NCBI GenBank assembly: GCA_011009095.1 | Contig: VTPC01008229.1 | Location: 98,512-162,511 of the forward strand | Reading direction: 5' to 3' | Length of the DNA stretch: 64,000 nucleotides | Source: Ignelater luminosus | Lineage: Eukaryota > Arthropoda > Insecta > Coleoptera > Elateridae | Shown: one piece after another, positions 54,956 through 64,000 of the stretch | Layout: every line of letters begins with the position of its first letter | Position numbering within the stretch: the first letter of the stretch is position 1 | Translations under genes and position numbers: made by a program | Notes under the pieces: model-generated | Seen by the model: the letters and a program-made list of their open reading frames with translations, nothing else | Database searches by the model: none | Told to the model about the DNA's origin: nothing

Positions 54956-57313
54956 GGTAGATGCTTTAGAGTTCTTCAGAATAAATTCTTGTTTTTGGAA
55001 AATCTAAACAAACTACTCAAGTTTGTTTAAATTACTGTTTTCAAGAGAGTATTGGTAGAACTGGATCTTCTACCGAGGGCAGATGCAGAAACTGATAATG
55101 GAACCAAATATACTAGTAAAGATTTTCAAGCTAAGTTGAAACAGTTTGGAATTTCGCATCAAACCACTATTCCGTACTCACCAGAACAAAATGGGGTTGC
55201 TGAATCGGACACTAGTTGAAAAAGCTCGTAGCATGCTCATTCATTCCAACCTAGACAATAGCCTTTGGGCTGAAGCAATTGCTACAGCTAATTATTTAAA
55301 GAATAGATCGCCTACAAAAGCTGTTTCCAACATGACTCCAGAAGAAGGTTGGTCACAGAAGAAACCCAACTTGAGTCACCTACGTATTTTTGGTTGTAAA
55401 GTGCTCGTCCACGTTCCTCATTACAAACGTACAAAATGGGACCCAAAAGCCAGGAAATACATATTTTTTGATTATTGTAAAACTTCCAAGGGCTATAGGG
55501 TAGTACACCCAGAAACTAAGAGTTTAAAAAAAGTACGTGATGTTACATTTTTTTTAAAATGTCTTTCCAGCCAAAAACCTGACTCACCAACGCACCGCTT
55601 TTTGTGACCAATTCATGTCTTCTCCTACACATGATGATCAACAGGATGTACAGATTATCAAAACATCTGTTGAAGTGGGGAACAGAGAAGAAAACAGTCA
55701 ACCTGAGCCAAATATTCATGAACAGCCAGCAACAATACACTTTGAAGAAAACAATGCCAGGGTGCGGAAGCCAAATGCACGTATCTTTAATGATGACTTT
55801 ATTACATTCATGGCAATCGACTCCAAAGAAGATCCCATGTCAGCAAGTGAAGCACTTGTGCTTGAGGATAACCAATTTTGGAATCAAGCAATGAATGAAG
55901 AAATTGAGTCTCATCAACAAAACAGAAATGGGAAATATGCACACTACCAGTTGATCATAAAGCCATTAAAAGCAAATGGGCATTTAAAACAAAACATTCT
56001 TCCGATGGTTCTATTGAACGCTACAAAGCACGTTTAGTTGCTAAAGGGTGCTCACAAAAAGAAGGAACCGACTATGATGAAACATTCTCTCCGGTAGTAC
56101 GTTTCAGTTCAATCAGGGTACTCTTAGCATTGACAGCCGAAAATGATCTGGAAATAGACCAAATAGATGTAACTGCTTTTCTCAATCTAGCACTGGAAAA
56201 AGAGATATTTATGCAATTACCAAATGACGAGAAGTTAAATGGTCGAGTCGTTCGACTCCGAAAATCCGTTTATGGACTTAAACAAGCAAGTCGTGCATGG
56301 AATGATGAAATCAGCAAAACCTTAATGAACTTGGGTTTTAAGCAATCCAATTTTGATCCCTGCATTTTCATCAAGCTACAATGTACATTGCTGTTTATGT
56401 AGACAATTTGCTAATATTCTCAAACAATAAAAAGGAAAAGCAGTGGTCAAAAACCAACCTGATGAACCAGTTTCATATGAAAGATGTAGGTAGTGCACAT
56501 TACTGTTTAGGACTGAGAATTAAACATGATAGTGCCAAGGAAACAGTAACACTTGAACAAACTCATTATATTAATGAAATAATTAAATGGTTTAATATGG
56601 ATGAGAGTCATGGGGTTGCAACTCCTCTGGACCTGAGTCAAACATTATCAAAGGAGATGTTTCCTCAATCAACCAATCAACCAAGACATGCTCAATATTC
56701 CCTACCAGGAAGCTGTTGGGAGTATTCTATATGCTGCACATAGCGTATGCAGTGGGGGTACTTATCAGATTCAAAAACAACCCTGGAAATCCTCACTGGT
56801 TAGCAGTCAAACGGTTGCTGCGATATCCCAAGAAGACTGCTCATTGGAAACCGGCATTTTGTAAAAGTAACTCTAGCTTACTGGGATGTTGATGACCGTC
56901 GTTCAACAAGTGGGTACGTTTTTAAGCTTAGTTCTGCCGCAGTTAGTTGGAATTCTAGGAAACAGCCAACAGCAGCTCTTTCATCGATATAAGCAGAGTA
57001 TATGGAATTGAGTTCAGCAGCTTAAGAAGCTCTATGGTTACAAGGATTGTTCAGCGAGCTTATTCTGAACCACAACCCTGAAATCACTATAATGTGTAAT
57101 AACAAAGGTGCCATAGATTTAGGTCGCATCAATGGTTACAAGGCACGAACCAAACACACAGACATCAGACATCATTTTGTAAGGGAATGTGTACTTGATG
57201 GAACGATCATGGTCGAATCGATATCCACGAATGACATAATTGCAGACTTCTTGACAAAAAGTGTTTCAGATGAAAAGAATTTAAAGTGTGCCTTAGGTAT
57301 GGGATTGATATAG
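54956..57313 (+). pseudogene. Ty1/Copia pol, 5'-truncated and broken
   Basis: Integrase core near 55083..55240: TDNGTKYTSKDFQAKLKQFG, SHQTTIPYSPEQNGVAE, then LVEKARSML. A GAG-pre/RVT linker follows (FGCKVLVHVP). RT lies at about 55985..56500 with RYKARLVAKGCSQKEGTDYD, ETFSPVVRFSSIR, IDVTAFLNLALEKEIFMQLP and VYGLKQASRAWN. The active site reads AVYVDNLLIF where Copia has YVDD, so the second Asp is Asn. RNase H lies at about 56885..57313 with [30 protein letters not shown] and KHTDIRHHFVRE. At least five frameshifts or stops. Gag, protease and the 5' LTR are missing. Confidence 0.92.
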
Positions 57314-57331
57314 CTGATGGTCAAGTGGGGG

Positions 57332-57537
57332 TGTTGCCCATCTCTAAAAGATTGTACCCATCGCTGTTCTAGATGTAGGCCTGGTTATTTCTGGTTACCT
57401 TATAAAACAATATATTTTGTGTCTGCGTGCCTTCTGTCATTACACTAGTTGTTCTTAATTTTGAACATTAAATAATTAAATAACAATTACTTAATTCACT
57501 GTGTTTATTTTTCTGCTGATGGAAACACAACTCGTTT
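57332..57537 (+). repeat. Probable Copia 3' LTR (about 206 bp)
   Basis: Directly after the pol stop (57313) comes a purine-rich tract, AAGTGGGGG, then TGTTGCCCATC. The segment holds a TATA-like TTATAAAACAATATATTTT. It ends near ATGGAAACA at about 57537. TG...CA ends, a preceding polypurine tract and the position after RNase H all fit a 3' LTR. The right end is uncertain by a few bases, and no second LTR is available for comparison. Confidence 0.6.
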
Positions 57538-60500
57538 CTTCTTGCAAAGTGGCTCCACAAGCTAAGGCACGACCGCCTTAGAAGTTTTTTTGGCAATAAT
57601 AGTCGATAACGAAATAATCAAAAGATTTTTAAATGTAAGTTAGAGCACGTAAGCGAAAGTATGGAATGCAGTTAAGCACAAGATGGAGCCTTGTCGTTAC
57701 AGAATATCGAGGGAGCACTTTATCTCGATCACTGCTTCCAACATTCAGAATTTGTTAGGTTAAAATTTTGAGATGTTTTCTAAAACTTTGAAATAATTTA
57801 GTTCTAAATGATGATTCATCTATTAATTTCAATTTTAGATTTAACAGTAAAGTTTCATGATTTACAATATTTTAAAATATTATAAATAGCAAATTTCCGT
57901 GGTGTAAAAACAACTCACGCATGTTTGATGTAAGAGATGACGAGTTCGAAACTTGTTGGCTCCTTTGTTTTAAATTTTACTTGTTTAAAGATTGCATTAA
58001 AAGTATTTAATCTTAATTACTTTAGTTAGGTTTATATTGGTCAATATGGACATAAGCGTGTAGTTATTTATGCATCTACACCTTTTTTAATTTTATTGTC
58101 TCTAGTGTCGCTAGATTTCTATAATAGCTTTCAGATTGAGGATTATATTATTTCTGTATTTTAACAGAAATCGAGTTTGTTAATTTAAGAATGCGACGCC
58201 CTCATCAATCAAAATGTATCGCTCAAAATTTAATGATCTGATAAGCTTCACTTTTCACCACAACTTCCTTTCGTTCACAACAATTTTAAGTATTATAGAG
58301 CTTCTGAAATGTAAAATAAATAGTAAATGTTCTGAATCAGGAAATATTATTTTCAAATCATAAGACTGAGTTTAACTAGATCAAGTAATTTCTTATTTAA
58401 TATGAATCTGAATCTTGAATCGAGATTTTTAGAGCGCGTAAGATGTTTAACATTTTAAATATTTAAGTATGTCAGGGTTAAAAAATGCACATTAAAAAAG
58501 GATTAAGAATCAGTATCGATCGTGAGTTATGTAAAGTTACAGTTAAATTATATTCCTGGTTGATGTGAATGTCAGCCAGACAGTTTGACAAACCATGCAG
58601 CAAGATTTATAATACGCACGTTTAAAGATAGTCGCTCCCATATCTATAAATTTCACAAAGTTGTTTCATAGCAAATATGCAGCTCTATTTTAAATGCAAA
58701 AAATATTCCAGAATATAAACACCCTGTATAACCAAACGAATCGGCAAATTAAGAAACAAAAGAGAAATGATATTCAAATTACATTGAATCAAGACAATTA
58801 AAAAATCAGTTCTAAGAAGCACTTGAATGAACAATTATTAAGATTTAGATTTATGACAAATTTATTAGCTACATTTATTCACTATCAATCTTTCCTTTTT
58901 TATCTTAAAAGTTCGTTAACAACCATTATTACAAAAAAAATGTTAATTATAGATGTTTTTAATTTTTGCAAAAAATGAACCAAATGCATTAATATAAAAA
59001 AAGGTCAAATATGAAAGTGCAAGAAGCAATTTAAAAAAATCAACTTTTGCAATTCACGATTACCTCATTTACTGTAATTATAGAGTGCAGCTAATTAAAA
59101 AAGAAAAAAAATTCAAAAAGTTAATTAACAATGCTGTAAAGGATAGATTTTGTAATTTTTACAGGGTGATAAATTTTTTATTTATCAAAGAAATGTTAAT
59201 TGTTAGAAGAAAACATAATTCTTACGTAATTGGGTTACAATCAAAGTGGAAACAAGTCGGTAGTAGTAAAATTAACGGTTACTATTTTGCCATATCAGTA
59301 GTAGTAAAGGAAAAAAAACCAACATTAGAGATAAACTAATTTAATACCATAAAGAGGAGCTTTGTATATCCATTAAAAAACCGTTTTAAATAATCGTAAA
59401 AATCCTTACTAAAACCTTAATTTATAGAAATATTCACGAATACAGTTCAGATCACATAATGCTGAAACGTGACTTGTCAGTCATTGGAAAAATTTAAAAA
59501 GTAAACTTTAAGTCACCTTCTTTACTTCCTGGATCTTTTGTGGCTTTTAATAGGGCAATGCAGTAACGAATCTAAATTTAAATAACTGGCAGAAATACTT
59601 GGCATATTTTATATTATTTCTGTTAATTGGACAGTGCTCTAAGACATTACTTCCAATTACATTTAATGTAGTGTGTTCTATTAATCTTGAAGTTATACAG
59701 ATTTATTCTACAATTGTAATTTGTAAGCATAGAAATATTTTATTATAACTTTATACAAATACAAAATATATTAAAACCGTCAGAGTAGCGCTAAAAAGAT
59801 TATTTGGGACATACATATCAGCCTAAACAGAATAGCTTGCCTTGGAATGGCGAAAGGGATTGAATTAATGAAGGTTCAAATTGGTAATATAATGGAAAAT
59901 AATTAATTGTGTTTAACATCCAAATTAGAATTAATTAATAAAAACAAATGGGATTGATTTGCAGATTTAAATGTCAATAAATGTACTATCAATGTGTGGA
60001 CTCTGTTACCACGTTCTCTTTTTGGCATGAAAATTTTCCGTTTGATTTCTTACAACTATTCTTTTATTATAGTACTGCTTTGATTTTAGTTGTATTTATA
60101 AATAATAATTTCATACCCATATAAGTATATGAAAAAACCAAAGGTTCTGCTGAGATTTACGTACTTAATAACAATTTTAATATCGGAAGCTACTAGAGTT
60201 TAAAATATTTAAAACACAAAAATTGAAATCTTAAGGTAATATCTTTATTTATAAGATTAAGATACTCCTTTCCAAGGACCATTTATCCTGCTGAACTGAA
60301 TCAGAATTCTAGTAGCACACCACATTTATGAAGCTAGCCAGAAAGTAACGCGCATTTTCTATGCTCCAATGGACCTACGACAGTATATCGAGCAGCATTT
60401 CTCGAATAACAATTTGTCGAACACATTTCATGGAATTTTAATTTCTCGAACAAACAGCACTTTTACCTTCAAACATTCAGTAATACTCAGCGACTGAGAT

Positions 60501-61575
60501 TCTAGTAACTAATTAGGTTCCCTGAATGGATAAACTGGTACCTCGTAGACTGTTGAAAAAAAAAGTTGCTCGAGATTTCACTTAGCGTCTAAATTCGAAA
60601 TCCAATTTAGACAGTTCAGTTGAACTGGGAAGTTCCATCAGAAAGACTGCACAAGTGCAACTTGTGACAGAAAACTTTTCTCTACCGAAAGCTATCATGC
60701 ACTGACAATTATTAAAAGAATGAGCGTTCTTGAATGAACCCAACGTCAGCTATCAGAAATCTAAGCTTATCTTGCATATTTTGATACCTCTTTGAATACT
60801 CAGATCAGCAAGAGATGTGTATAATAAGTTGAAAGTGAACGCATCAAAGGCGTACTTGTTGCTGATACGTTGCAATTTGATTTTAGAACGTCTACACTAC
60901 CTAGAAATTTCAAAACTTTGATTTGATTTCCCTGATGTTGTATTTTCACATGATTATGAACGGTGCTCTTCGAATTACATCGTTCAAAAACTTGAACTTT
61001 GGTTTTACACTGATGAATACGAAAGTCACTACATTTCTAGCATTCAATTCTTTTTGGGTTTGTTCACTCTTAAATTGCTTCAGAGCTTCATGACAGCTAT
61101 TTGTCTCCGCCAAATATTCTGTTTCTTGTTTCGAATTGCTGGAGTGCAAGATCAAAACCCAGGACAACTTCTTATTCTAAGTTCTAGACGTCCTGGAAGA
61201 TATGAAGTATAATAATATAATAAAAGCTAGACTGATTGAAAAACCGAAACTCTGCTTCTGATATTAATGGCAAATATTTGTATGGAAATCTTTTGCTTAA
61301 AGCAACGATAGGTAATCAAAGCTCGATCGGGTCCGGTTGACACCTTAAACTGTGTGTTTTACAGGCCAATTTACACTCGGTGTACTTTATTCTATTCTTT
61401 TTCTATCTCTTCCTTGTTTTTTTTCATTTGATTTTTTTCTTTTTCTGTCCACCCGTTACCATACGTATGGCATTTACGCGGAAAGGTTAGAAAGATACTG
61501 CAGGTTTTGATCAAAATGGAATAGTTCAAGAATCGCAAATTCTATACTAATTTTCAGAAAGGATGTGTGTCAACT
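57538..61575. other. AT-rich stretch, no gene seen
   Basis: About 4 kb. Open frames at 59085..59339 (plus) and 60946..61167 (minus) have no recognisable domain. A module resembling MULE-type ends recurs near 60385..60455 (ATTTCTCGAA, TTTGTCGAAC, ATTTCTCGAAC) without an inverted partner. Confidence 0.4.
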
Positions 61576-61741
61576 AGAGAGCCATGAACAAAAAGACCAT
61601 TAAAGATAAATATCCCTTATTACAAATCTTCTAGACTCACTTAAAGGCAACAAATATTTTACCAGTCTTGATCTGGCATTAGGATACCATCAGATTCCGG
61701 TTGATAAAGAGTCCACCTCAAAAACTGCTTTCCTGGTGAAC
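61576..61741 (+). pseudogene. Gypsy RT fragment, left part
   Basis: Reads MNKKTIKDKYPLLQ, then ATNIFTSLDLALGYHQIPVD and SKTAFLVN, the Gypsy RT block with first catalytic Asp (SxLDLxxGYHQI). It stops abruptly after VN and resumes at about 63395 with GYLRIPFGLVN, the next conserved block. The gene was therefore split by an insertion of about 1.65 kb. It is a different Gypsy lineage and strand from the relic at 19017..21480. Confidence 0.85.
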
Positions 61742-63394
61742 AGACTTGCAGCCTTAAGCGGCAAGTTGTTGTGTTGAGGTTGGCTTTTTAGGGCTAACCT
61801 CGTTGTTTTTATGTTTAGCTTGGGCAGCAGTCTCACTGACCATTTATGCTTGATTAAGACTTAAGAGCAGCCAATACATAAGTAAATTGAGTAAACCAAT
61901 TAATTGGTAATACTCCTTGTCCTTCAGCGGACTTTGCTTCTAGTACAGCTTCTGTAAGCTGCCTGTGGCGAGTGCTAAATAGGGCTGGTGCAGCTTCTGA
62001 TGAGCTGCCTTTCTATGTTGAAGCGATTACTCGCTTCTTTTTCTTTCTCCGAGCAGTCCCTTTTGGCGGTATCGCGGACTCGCCTGTTGAATCCTAGAGA
62101 GGATTCCTTCTCGCTCGAGGTCGAGGATATTTGTAGCTCTTGTTTCTGGTTGCATGCAGCGGTCGTTGATTGTTGTGGGTTTATGATTATTGGATCGTCT
62201 GCTGTGGCAAGGCAAGGGGGCGTAAATCTTCGGCCTTACTGGGATGACTTGACACAGCTACGGGAGGGCACTTTGCAGCGCCCGAGATTGCTGCATTGTG
62301 TTGATCCCACAAGCGGCCATGTCATTCATCTTGTTGGTGTTTGAAGACGATCGGTCTGCACGTCTTCCCATCAGTTAGTGGTTGAAACTTCTTGTCTTCT
62401 GCCTTTGTAGGTTGCGTTGTAGATGTAGGCTTGGCAGAAGATTGTCCCAATGATGTTACTGGTTATTGATATGAAGAGCTGTTGCGGGAAGAAAATGCGC
62501 TAGCATCTTCCCCTTTCCTCGGATTTTGAACATCTTCTCTGTGATGTCCCATGTGCAGAGTGTGCTTGGTCGATATAGTGGCTGTGGAGTCGATAGTTGT
62601 TGGTTCTCTTTCAAAAGACCGTGACGGATCAGTCCCCAAGAGAATGGATCGAAGGACCATGTCAAACTTGCCGATGTAGTGGACGGCATTTCCACGCTGG
62701 TGGTGGCTCGAAAGACCATGTCAAAACTATGCCGACGTAGTGGACGGCATCTCCACGCTAGTGGTGGCTTGAAGGTCCATGTCAAACTTTAGGAAGTGCT
62801 CCGGAAGCTTGTGTTGATGTATTGCTGAGATTGCAGCCTCACAATCTCTTTAAGATGGTAGAAAAGGCTTTTATCGGCAATACATTTGTAGTGAGTACAA
62901 CCTAATGAATGATTAATACTGTTTTATTAAGTTTCCAAATTTCCTATATATATACATTTCTAATAAGTTGACACAACAATAACAATGACAATAACCAGGT
63001 TAATAAAATCACAGTTCTGCAAATATGCAATTACAAATCTAAGTAACAATTTAAAATATACAATTTTGAGTTCTACATTCTACAAATTTAGTTTATCTTT
63101 TTACTGACCTATACTTTTTTGTATTTACTATAATAGTATAATAGCAAGTAAGTTGAGACATTTTATTTATGTTGCGCTAATAAATTTGCAAACGCTGCTT
63201 GTTAGCACAGTGTTTCATTTATGAAATATGATACAATGATAGTGACTGCATTTTTATGTGTTGCAATGACCTTGATTTCTTTATTGAAATTAATGAAATA
63301 TTAGATTTTTAATATGAAGAGTTAATTTTATAGGACCTTGGAATTATGTTTTAAATTAAGAAAATAATCTGTTTAATCTAAGATTAAACACCTA
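61742..63394. mobile_element. 1.65-kb insertion in Gypsy RT, unclassified
   Basis: Separates two adjacent RT blocks of one Gypsy gene. The left two thirds (about 61930..62830) is clearly less AT-rich than the window and contains a tandem repeat (62655..62790). The right third is AT-rich. Open frames at 61988..62344 (plus) and 62456..62785 (minus) have no domain I recognise. I found no clear terminal repeats or target duplication, so the type of element is unknown. Confidence 0.6.
62655..62790. repeat. About 60-bp tandem repeat, 2.3 copies
   Basis: Units start near 62655, 62714 and 62775. Each begins G(A/T)CCATGTCAAA and includes GTAGTGGACGGCAT and TCCACGCT(G/A)GTGGTGGCT. The third is partial. 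It lies within the insertion in the Gypsy gene. Confidence 0.85.
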
Positions 63395-63661
63395 TAGGCA
63401 CTCTGGATATTTAAGGATACCATTTGGTTTGGTCAATGTCACAGTGGTTTTTATATTGGGCTTTTTAAATAAAGTGATACAGCTACGGTGTTCTTAAACT
63501 ATGTATTTATCCGTCAAATTCTTTTGAATATGGAATCAAAAGATTAGACACCGTTTTGAAATTGTTTGGCAGGGAGGTACATCGTGATGCTAGTAAGCAT
63601 GAACTTTGAGGAATTCTGTTCTAGAAGCCCGTACAATATTTTAGTTGCGCTACTACAAGAG
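63395..63661 (+). pseudogene. Gypsy RT and RNase H fragment, right part
   Basis: Near 63395..63450 it reads HSGYLRIPFGLVNVTVVF, the RT block following the one at 61741. After a deletion that removes the YxDD active site, it reads GIKRLDTVLKLF. Near 63570..63660 it shows an RNase H start, EVHRDASKHEL, then KPVQYFSCATTRE, with the DAS catalytic block. It stops at about 63661, where LINE sequence begins. Confidence 0.78.
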
Positions 63662-64000
63662 AATAATTTTTTTTTTAACCTCGGACCGGAAGTGGGCAAG
63701 GAATACTCATTGTGGAAAGCGACAAGAAGATACAAAAGGCCCGTTACTCGTGTCCCTCCCATAAGAGACACTCAAGGTAACTGGCTACGAAAAAAACGAT
63801 GAAAAAGCTGAATTGTTTGCGCAACATCTAGCAAATACATTCCAACCACACGAAATACAGTCTGATATCCAAACTATACCAACTTATCAACCAGAAATAG
63901 CATTCAAATTGTTCACACTCGAAACTATTCGAGAAACTATTTTTAAAGTGGCTTAAGCCTTTAATAAACATCCCGGACTTCCAGTTCGGATTCCGAAATA
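63662..64000 (+). pseudogene. Jockey-like LINE ORF2 start, runs off window
   Basis: Reads EYSLWKATRRYKRPVTRVPP and IRDTQGNWL; after a frameshift near 63795 it continues KAELFAQHLANTFQPHEIQ and later LETIRETIF. This is the linker between endonuclease and RT in Jockey-group LINEs (YSLWKATRxLKRP, PPIR, KAxxFAxHLxxxF). The RT should lie beyond 64000. The endonuclease is missing, since Gypsy sequence sits immediately upstream; either a 5'-truncated insertion or a recombination junction explains this. Confidence 0.8.

Overview
This window looks like a gene-poor, AT-rich stretch of an arthropod genome, most likely an insect. The evidence is the mix of element families (mariner, piggyBac, hAT, MULE, pogo/Tigger, Jockey- and R1-like LINEs, Ty3/Gypsy, Ty1/Copia, a tRNA-derived SINE), short runs of the insect telomere unit CCTAA, and recurrent frameshifts typical of dead transposons. 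I found no convincing host protein-coding gene, no structural tRNA or rRNA gene and no CRISPR array. Nearly every open frame longer than chance belongs to a broken transposable element; the rest is AT-rich sequence without coding signal.

Layout. 0.9-2.2 kb: a duplicated 271-bp repeat and a possible LTR. 2.7-3.2 kb: a Tigger-type MITE with TA duplications. 3.5-5.9 kb: a complete but dead MULE with a FLYWCH/MULE transposase, terminal inverted repeats and a 9-bp target duplication. 6.0-7.2 kb: a decayed LINE (minus). 10.8-14.2 kb: two different piggyBac-like genes (minus). 14.9 kb: a short TA-flanked MITE. 16.2-16.5 kb: a near-perfect palindrome with a hammerhead-ribozyme-like core and 13-bp flanking repeats. 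19.0-21.5 kb: a degenerate Gypsy element (minus). 22.3-26.5 kb: three MITEs. 28.1-29.6 kb: a pogo/Tigger transposase relic. 31.5-32.8 kb: mariner copy 1. 33.1-36.7 kb: an unclassified element with about 250-bp inverted repeats, a broken multicopy gene of unknown function and a SINE inserted in that gene. 37.5-38.2 kb: a non-autonomous MULE. 38.8-40.2 kb: an R1/Jockey-like LINE with RNase H (minus). 40.7-42.0 kb: mariner copy 2, close to copy 1 but inverted and broken elsewhere. 44.5-46.8 kb: a mariner nested inside an older mariner. 46.9-49.1 kb: three copies of a 190-200-bp terminal repeat, one structure split by a GC-rich 5'-truncated LINE with an 11-bp target duplication. 52.4-53.1 kb: an internally deleted hAT with an exact 8-bp target duplication. 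55.0-57.5 kb: a 5'-truncated Copia element with its 3' LTR. 61.6-64.0 kb: a Gypsy fragment split by a 1.65-kb insertion and abutting a Jockey-like LINE that runs off the window.

No operon or pathway is visible. The relationships are layers of insertion (SINE in unknown element, mariner in mariner, LINE in inverted-repeat element, unknown sequence in Gypsy), which give relative ages. The most novel-looking item is the long-inverted-repeat element at 33.1-36.7 kb, whose protein family I recognise by its recurring motifs but cannot place in a known transposase class.
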